Shown here: positions 21,845 through 22,688 of the stretch, piece after piece | Layout: the number at the start of each line of letters is the position of its first letter | Numbering within the stretch: the stretch's first letter is position 1 | NCBI GenBank assembly: GCA_038322815.1 | Contig: JBBQGG010000050.1 | Span: 1-22,688 of the forward strand | Reading direction: 5' to 3' | Length of the DNA stretch: 22,688 bases | Source of the DNA: PALSA-1296 sp038322815 | GTDB taxonomy: Bacteria; Bacteroidota; Ignavibacteria; Palsa-1295 | Notes under the pieces: generated by a model | The model's input: only the letters and a program-made list of their open reading frames with translations | What the model was told of the DNA's origin: nothing | Databases searched by the model: none | Program-made: the position numbers and the translations under genes

Positions 21845-22618
21845 ATGAATACCACAAACGAATCAACGAGTATCTATAATCGAATCAGCCATAGCTGGTT
21901 AAGTGCTATAATTTTTGCTATTGCCATTTGCATTGCAGCCTGGATGCTTTCGAGCGCCTGGCGCAAAACGCATTATATGGCTGAGACTATCAAGGTGACG
22001 GGACTTGCCGAAAAGAATTTCGTTTCCGATCTTATCGTCTGGAGCGGCTCCTTTTCGCGTAAGATGATGTCTATGCAAGAAGCCTTCGCTGCTCTTAAAC
22101 GAGATGCTGATGCGATACAAAAATATCTCATTTCAAAAGGTGTGAGCCAAAAGGAAATAGTTTTTAGCTCAGTGAATATCAATAAGGAATATAAAAATAC
22201 CTACGATAAGAACGGACAGGTTGCAAGTAGTATCTTCGATGGTTACACATTGACACAAAGTGTGAATATAGAATCCAAAGACGTGGATAAGATCGAGACG
22301 ATGTCGCGTGAAGTAACAGAACTTATTAATAACGGCATTGAATTTAATTCAAGTGAGCCGCGATATTATTATACAAATCTTGCTCAGTTAAAACTTGAGA
22401 TGCTCTCTGCTGCAACTGCCGATGCGAAAAATCGTGCTGATCGGATTGCAAAAAATGCCGGAGGTTCGTTAGGATCATTGCGAAATGCAGCTATGGGAAT
22501 ATTTCAAATCAGCGGACAGAATTCAAATGAAGAGTATTCTTACGGCGGGAATTTCAATACGAGTTCGAAGAATAAAACAGCATCGATCACCGCACGGTTG
22601 GAATTCGGAATTGATTAA
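21845..22618 (+). CDS. SIMPL-domain (DUF541) protein, membrane-anchored
   Basis: A 257-residue protein of the SIMPL / YggE group, whose members are periplasmic or surface proteins linked to stress protection; biochemical role unclear. A single hydrophobic anchor lies at 18-36 (WLSAIIFAIAICIAAWML). The SIMPL domain follows: IKVTGLAEKNFV (49-60), a paired helix-strand core, FDGYTLTQSVNI (131-142) and ATADAKNRADRIAKNAGGSLG (180-200), the most conserved block. The tail is serine- and asparagine-rich with a final strand (TASITARLEF). Start at the ATG at 21845 puts the anchor at the N-terminus; no Shine-Dalgarno, a -7 box 5 nt upstream instead. Domain outside the cytoplasm is inferred from the anchor. 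The remaining 70 bases of the window hold no gene that I can support. Confidence 0.85.
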   Translation: MNTTNESTSIYNRISHSWLSAIIFAIAICIAAWMLSSAWRKTHYMAETIKVTGLAEKNFVSDLIVWSGSFSRKMMSMQEAFAALKRDADAIQKYLISKGVSQKEIVFSSVNINKEYKNTYDKNGQVASSIFDGYTLTQSVNIESKDVDKIETMSREVTELINNGIEFNSSEPRYYYTNLAQLKLEMLSAATADAKNRADRIAKNAGGSLGSLRNAAMGIFQISGQNSNEEYSYGGNFNTSSKNKTASITARLEFGID

Positions 22619-22688
22619 GTATCTCGAACGACGACTTCCTCCCCAATGTTGAATACAGATACGAAGCTTCATAAGAAGTAAACGTAGA

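Overview
The window is about 22.7 kb of roughly 40% GC DNA from a member of the Bacteroidota/Chlorobiota-Ignavibacteriota (FCB) group. Three things point there. Two secreted proteins end in type IX secretion (T9SS type A) sorting domains. Several starts are preceded by the Bacteroidetes-type -7 box TAnnTTTG, and many starts have weak or no Shine-Dalgarno. The long vitamin B12-dependent (class II) ribonucleotide reductase with a C-terminal zinc ribbon is common in such lineages. I cannot fix the genus; a Kapabacteria- or Ignavibacteria-like genome fits best. No tRNA, rRNA, CRISPR array, transposase or integrase gene was seen.

Layout. (1) 1-636: 3' part of ptsI (PTS enzyme I). (2) 623-3897, minus strand: a four-gene nucleotide-sugar operon of a SAM methyltransferase, short RmlA, RmlB and an RmlD-like reductase, with no RmlC. 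(3) 3941-7915: surface-polysaccharide genes, namely a GT9 heptosyltransferase-like enzyme, a GT4 enzyme, a PAP2 phosphatase on the minus strand and a GT-A-like glycosyltransferase. (4) 7946-10681: a large T9SS-exported DUF2961 (GH172-like) protein. (5) 10682-11159: a 478-bp gap, then nrdJ (11160-14669). (6) 14679-16000: four tightly packed small genes ending in a diverged second copy of the nrdJ 3' end and a strong terminator. (7) 16052-17572, minus: a T9SS-sorted hypothetical protein and a small frameshifted gene touching its start. (8) 17654-18732, minus: a zeta-toxin-like ATPase and a small partner. (9) 18733-19458: mostly non-coding, with a 24-bp perfect inverted repeat, a terminator and one possible 48-codon gene. 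(10) 19459-22618: two GNAT acetyltransferases, a small membrane protein, a xylose-isomerase-like TIM-barrel protein and a SIMPL-domain protein, with two copies of a degenerate interspersed repeat.

Genes 623-7915 look like part of a cell-surface glycan locus: RmlA and RmlB make a dTDP-4-keto-6-deoxy sugar, the reductase finishes it, and the glycosyltransferases use activated sugars. A PAP2 enzyme could act on a lipid-phosphate carrier.

The most unusual part is the 1.34-kb segment behind nrdJ. The last 85-94 bases of nrdJ (14580-14673) recur at 15920-16004. There they are fused in frame to an antitoxin-like N-terminus and are followed by what looks like the original nrdJ terminator. Most codon differences between the copies are synonymous and the only indel is 9 nt. 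This looks like a small cargo cassette inserted at the nrdJ 3' end, which supplied a new tail and displaced the old one. One cargo gene carries an in-frame TGA. None of this could be checked against databases here.
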